This document shows positions 60,654-64,000 of a stretch of DNA of 64,000 bases, piece after piece. Position 1 is the first letter of the stretch, and every line of letters begins with the position of its first letter. A program made the position numbers and the translations under genes. This stretch comes from JAJNPS01 sp031378845 (lineage in GTDB: Bacteria; Pseudomonadota; Alphaproteobacteria; Rhodobacterales; Rhodobacteraceae): NCBI GenBank assembly GCA_031378845.1, contig JANNES010000026.1, forward strand, positions 62,001-126,000. The letters are read 5' to 3'. Below the pieces are notes generated by a model. The model did no database searches. It saw nothing but the letters and a program-made list of their open reading frames with translations, and was not told the origin of the DNA.

Positions 60654-61248
60654 AGCCGGCTTGCATGGCTATATGGTCGCGGTCAGCCTGATCCTGGCGA
60701 TCGGGGCGCAGAATGCCTTTGTGCTGCGGCAAGGCTTGCGGCGCGAGCATGTCGCGGTGGTGGTCGCGGTCTGTGGGGTGTCGGATGCCATTCTGATCGG
60801 TGTGGGCGTTGCCGGGTTTGGCGCGATGTCGGGGGCAGTGCCGTGGCTTGGTGATGCGATGCGCTGGGCGGGGGTGGCGTTCTTGATGGTCTATGGCGCC
60901 ATGCGGTTTCGGGCGGCTTTGCAAGGCGGGGAAACACTGATGCCGGCACCTGGGGCGGGGGCCTCGCGCAAAAGCGTGGTCGCAACCTGCCTGATCCTGA
61001 CGTGGGCCAATCCGCATGTCTATCTGGATACGGTGGTGCTGATCGGGTCGATCTCGGCGCAGTACGCACCGCATGGGCTGAGCTTTGGCATCGCGGCGGC
61101 GCTAGGATCGTTCAGCTTTTTCAGTGCTTTGGGCTTTGGTGCGCGGCTTTTGGCGCCGCTCTTTGCGAGGCCCGTCGCCTGGGTCTGGCTTGAGGTCGTC
61201 GTGGGTGCCACGATCTGGGCGATCGCTGCGACCTTGGCCATGGGATAG
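60646..61248 (+). CDS. lysE: LysE/ArgO-family amino acid exporter
   Basis: This 200-residue protein with six membrane helices starts at ATG 60646, overlapping the ACT gene. Family marks: SLILAIGAQNAFVLRQGLRREH, VCGVSDAILIGVGVAGFG, and the conserved LTWANPHVYLDTVVLIGSISAQY. LysE/ArgO proteins export lysine or arginine under control of a LysG/ArgP regulator, which is the divergent gene here. Whether this one prefers lysine or arginine is not visible. Confidence 0.94.
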   Translation: MFEAGLHGYMVAVSLILAIGAQNAFVLRQGLRREHVAVVVAVCGVSDAILIGVGVAGFGAMSGAVPWLGDAMRWAGVAFLMVYGAMRFRAALQGGETLMPAPGAGASRKSVVATCLILTWANPHVYLDTVVLIGSISAQYAPHGLSFGIAAALGSFSFFSALGFGARLLAPLFARPVAWVWLEVVVGATIWAIAATLAMG

Positions 61249-61352
61249 GGCGGGGTGTTGCGTGCAACGGGTAAGATGCGGGCGGCGCGGATACGGGATC
61301 TTTGGCATGGGTTCCTAGTGTCGGCGGTCAGAGCGAGCCCGCGGAGAGCCCC

Positions 61353-63755
61353 ATGCCAGATACCACGCCCAATCTGCAACTTCCCCTGATCCTGCCAGCG
61401 CAGGCGCAAAAGCATGTCACCCATAACGAGGCGCTGCGCGTCCTTGATACGGTGGTGCAGCTGTCGGTGCTGACGCGCACGCTGACAGTGCCGCCAGCGA
61501 CGCCCTCGGTCGGGGATCGTCACATCGTGCCGACCGGCGCGGTCGGCGACTGGGCCGGGCAGACCGGGCGGATCGCACTTTATGCGGCCACAGGGTGGGA
61601 GTTCATCCAGCCTCTGACCGGATGGGCGGCGCAAGTCATCACCGAAAGCCAGGCGGCGGTGTTTGACGGCGTGGTGTGGAATGTCCCCTCCGAAGGCACT
61701 TCCACCGTGGCGCGGTTGGGGGTTTCCACCACGGCGGATGCCACGAACAGGCTGGCAGTCGCCTCGCCCGCGACGCTGTTGACCCATGCCGGTGCAGGCC
61801 ATCAGGTCAAGGTCAACAAGGCCACCGCGACCGATACGGCGAGCCTGTTGTTCCAGACCGGTTTTTCGGGTCGCGCCGAGATGGGCACGGCGGGGTCCGA
61901 CGACTTTGCCGTCAAGGTCAGCGCCGATGGCACGACCTATTTTACTGCATTGCAAGCGGCGGCGGCCACCGGCGAGGTCACGCTACCGGCCCCGGTGCAT
62001 TTGGGTGGTCAGGCAAGCGATCCGGCCGCGCCGCCCAATGGGACAATGTGGCTGAACACCACAACCGGCGAGGTAAAGCTGCGCAGCAACGGTGTGACGC
62101 TGGTTGTGGGCGGTGGCGGCGGCGTCGCCGATGGCGACAAGGGCGATGTGGTGGTCACCGGATCGGGTGCCACGTGGACGATCGATGCGGGTGTCGTCAC
62201 GCTGGCCAAGATGGCGAACCTTGCCACCAGTACGATCCTGGGGCGTGCCACGGCGGGAACGGGGGTTCCCGAAGCGCTGACGACCACGCAGGTGCGCACG
62301 CTGTTGAACGTGGCCAACGGGGCGACTGCGAATAGCGCGGATGCCACCTTGCTGGCCCGGGCCAACCATACCGGCACGCAAGCCGTCGCCACGATCACCG
62401 GACTTGCACCAATTGCGACCTCTGGTTCGGCGGCCGACCTGATCGCGGGCACCCTGCCAGCCGCACGGTTCGATGACACAGCACACGGGGTGCGGGCGGG
62501 CGGCACCTTGCACCCTGCTGCGACCACATCCGTTGCGGGATTCATGAGCGGCACCGACAAGACCAAACTTGACGGCATCGCGGCAGGCGCACAGGTCAAT
62601 GTGGCGACCGATCTTGCCTATGCCGCATCATCGCGCCTCTTGGAATCATCGACCGGCGCGGATGTGACACTGCCGCTTGTCACCTCGGCAAATGCAGGCT
62701 TTGCCCCGGCATCCGGCGGCGGTGCGACCAATTTCCTGCGCGCCGACGGGACGTGGACGGCACCGGGCGGCGGCGGATCGGGTGACGTGGCCGGACCGGC
62801 GAGCGCTCTCGACAATGCCCCGGCGCGGTTCGACACCACGACAGGCAAGTTGATCCAGAGCAGCGTGAACACGTTGAGCGATGTGGGCGAGATGGGCTTT
62901 CCGGTGGTCACGACACCGGCCACACCGGCCGCCGGGGTTGTCAGCCTCTTGGCGACCAATCTTGCGCCAACCTTTTCCGTGCCAAGTTTTGTCGGCCCCG
63001 ATGGCGTCGTCCATACGATCCAGAGCGACCTCGGCGAGTTCAATGTCATGCGGTTTCAACCGCAGCCAAACAGTGCAACACCGACCGGGGACAACTCTCT
63101 GACAGTCACTGCGACGGGCACGGGCACCGCCGCTGGCATCGCGACGACAAACCTTTACACAATGACGCGCCGGATCGAGTTGCTGGTCACCGTGGCCGCC
63201 ACGACGGCGGTCGCGGGACTTCGCGGATCAGCCAACCTTGTGCGGATCGGCCGGAGTGCCGCGGCACCCGGTGGTTTCCTCTCCCGGATGATCTGGGGGC
63301 CTGCCACGGGGGTTGCAACGGCAACCAACCGTGCGTTCTGTGGCGTGATCCCGAGCACGGCCCCGAGCGATGTCGAGCCTTCGACGTTCCTCAACATCGT
63401 CGGTATGGGCTGGGATGCGGCGGACGCGAACATCCAGATCATGCACAATGATGGCTCCGGTACGGCAACAAAGATCAATCTTGGCGCATCGTTCCCGGTA
63501 CCAACGGTCGACCGAACCGAAGTCTACGAGCTGCAACTATATTCGCCCAACAGCCTGACCCAATCCGTCACGTACAGGGTCATCCGCTACAACACGACGG
63601 ACAAGACCGTCGTGGCAGAGGCGACCGGCACGATTTCGACAGACATGCCCGCCGTGACGCAGCTTTTGTGCCCGCGTGTGCATATGAGCGTCGGTGGGAC
63701 GTCATCGGTGATCGGGGTGGCGGTCATGGGGCTTTACCTCGCAACGGTGTACTGA
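61353..63755 (+). CDS. DUF2793 protein with phage tail-spike-like body
   Basis: This 800-residue protein starts at ATG 61353 with GCGGAGAG upstream. Residues 1-90 are a DUF2793 head (TPNLQLPLILPAQAQKHVTHNEALRVLDTVVQLSV). The middle is low-complexity Ala/Thr/Gly sequence with motifs common in phage tail fibres: ILGRATAGTGVPEALTTTQV, ANHTGTQAVATITGL, MSGTDKTKLDGIAAGAQVNV, FLRADGTWTAPGGGG. A distinct C-terminal domain (about 530-800) has a beta-rich look. DUF2793 proteins occur in prophages and near gene-transfer-agent loci in this order. No other phage genes are nearby. Confidence 0.85.
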   Translation: MPDTTPNLQLPLILPAQAQKHVTHNEALRVLDTVVQLSVLTRTLTVPPATPSVGDRHIVPTGAVGDWAGQTGRIALYAATGWEFIQPLTGWAAQVITESQAAVFDGVVWNVPSEGTSTVARLGVSTTADATNRLAVASPATLLTHAGAGHQVKVNKATATDTASLLFQTGFSGRAEMGTAGSDDFAVKVSADGTTYFTALQAAAATGEVTLPAPVHLGGQASDPAAPPNGTMWLNTTTGEVKLRSNGVTLVVGGGGGVADGDKGDVVVTGSGATWTIDAGVVTLAKMANLATSTILGRATAGTGVPEALTTTQVRTLLNVANGATANSADATLLARANHTGTQAVATITGLAPIATSGSAADLIAGTLPAARFDDTAHGVRAGGTLHPAATTSVAGFMSGTDKTKLDGIAAGAQVNVATDLAYAASSRLLESSTGADVTLPLVTSANAGFAPASGGGATNFLRADGTWTAPGGGGSGDVAGPASALDNAPARFDTTTGKLIQSSVNTLSDVGEMGFPVVTTPATPAAGVVSLLATNLAPTFSVPSFVGPDGVVHTIQSDLGEFNVMRFQPQPNSATPTGDNSLTVTATGTGTAAGIATTNLYTMTRRIELLVTVAATTAVAGLRGSANLVRIGRSAAAPGGFLSRMIWGPATGVATATNRAFCGVIPSTAPSDVEPSTFLNIVGMGWDAADANIQIMHNDGSGTATKINLGASFPVPTVDRTEVYELQLYSPNSLTQSVTYRVIRYNTTDKTVVAEATGTISTDMPAVTQLLCPRVHMSVGGTSSVIGVAVMGLYLATVY

Positions 63756-63872
63756 TGCGCCGTTCCGGTCCGGCGCGGGTGCCACAAGGCGCCGTGGCCG
63801 CCGCCTCGGTTTGACAGCCGGTGGGGGCGCCCCTAATGATCGGCCCCGAAACTTGGGCGGGGCGGGCAGACC

Positions 63873-64000
63873 ATGAAAATCGCGATGATCGGGACGGGCT
63901 ATGTCGGGCTTGTCTCTGGGGTCTGCTTTTCCGATTTCGGGCATGACGTGGTCTGCGTCGACAAGGATCCGGCGAAGGTCGAACGGCTGAAGCGGGGCGA
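63873..64000 (+). CDS. UDP-glucose/GDP-mannose dehydrogenase family protein, 5' part
   Basis: ATG 63873 opens MKIAMIGTGYVGLVSGVCF, the NAD-binding GxGxxG strand of UDP-glucose 6-dehydrogenase and its relatives, followed by DFGHDVVCVDKD. The frame runs off the window after 42 residues. The enzyme makes UDP-glucuronate or a related sugar acid for capsule or exopolysaccharide. The site GGGCGGGGCGGGCAG precedes the ATG. It lies 117 bases after the DUF2793 gene. Confidence 0.93.
   Translation, partial: MKIAMIGTGYVGLVSGVCFSDFGHDVVCVDKDPAKVERLKRG

Noticed and set aside
1..64000. tRNA, rRNA, insertion sequence and CRISPR features
   Set aside because: Reading both strands I found no cloverleaf with T-loop, no rRNA blocks, no transposase and no regularly spaced repeats. 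A covariance-model scan would be the decisive check.

Overview
This 64 kb window is high-GC chromosomal DNA that reads as Rhodobacterales (Rhodobacteraceae / Roseobacter group, Alphaproteobacteria). The evidence is the gene content and order: an fnrL - uspA - ccoNOQP - ccoGHIS block with canonical FNR boxes, a Pcs-type phosphatidylcholine synthase, ruvCAB followed by ybgC-tolQRAB-pal-cpoB-tilS-ftsH, and several small families common in this order (DUF1127, DUF484, DUF6958, DUF2237). I saw no rRNA, tRNA, insertion sequence or CRISPR array. The genus cannot be fixed by eye.

Layout. 1-498 is the 3' end of trpB. 0.7-2.5 kb is an accessory cassette: two exported PepSY-like proteins with acidic or glycine-rich tails and a membrane-tethered LuxR-type regulator, preceded by a promoter-like site and a large leader hairpin. 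2.5-5.2 kb holds DUF2237, a decayed cyclic-nucleotide-binding/thioredoxin-reductase fusion (pseudogene) and a PPOX-family flavoprotein. 5.3-16 kb is housekeeping: ileS (with an atypical internal segment), ogt, a DMT permease, pcs, a DksA/TraR-type zinc-finger protein, xerC, DUF484, a transaldolase-like protein and priA. 16-28 kb carries DUF6958, an MFS permease, fnrL, uspA, the complete cbb3 oxidase structural and assembly genes, and msrA. 28-34 kb has a methyltransferase, prmA, small proteins and ruvCAB. 34-43 kb is the Tol-Pal envelope cluster, tilS and ftsH. 43-48 kb has corA, a MOSC protein and the one-carbon genes fhs and folD with a chorismate mutase between them. 48-58 kb has the PdeM/Lhr repair pair, ymdB, a second DMT permease, an SLC13/RCK transporter, a lipoprotein, a RibD-C protein, a GNAT protein and yebC. 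58-64 kb has a cytochrome c, DinB, a divergent LysR / ACT-LysE export module, a large DUF2793 phage-spike-like protein, and the start of a UDP-glucose dehydrogenase gene.

How the parts work together. FnrL (4Fe-4S) should sense falling oxygen and act on three FNR boxes that flank uspA, ccoN and ccoG, which together make and mature the high-affinity terminal oxidase. RuvC, RuvA and RuvB process Holliday junctions. TolQRA-TolB-Pal-CpoB couple the proton motive force to outer-membrane constriction at division. Fhs and FolD interconvert formyl-, methenyl- and methylene-tetrahydrofolate.

The least explained material is non-coding or accessory. It includes the PepSY/LuxR cassette, two dispersed intergenic repeat families (two copies of a roughly 100 bp element, three copies of a roughly 140-195 bp element), an orphan perfect FNR box in a 540-base gene-free gap, a pair of near-identical palindromes upstream of ruvC, and the mosaic ileS.
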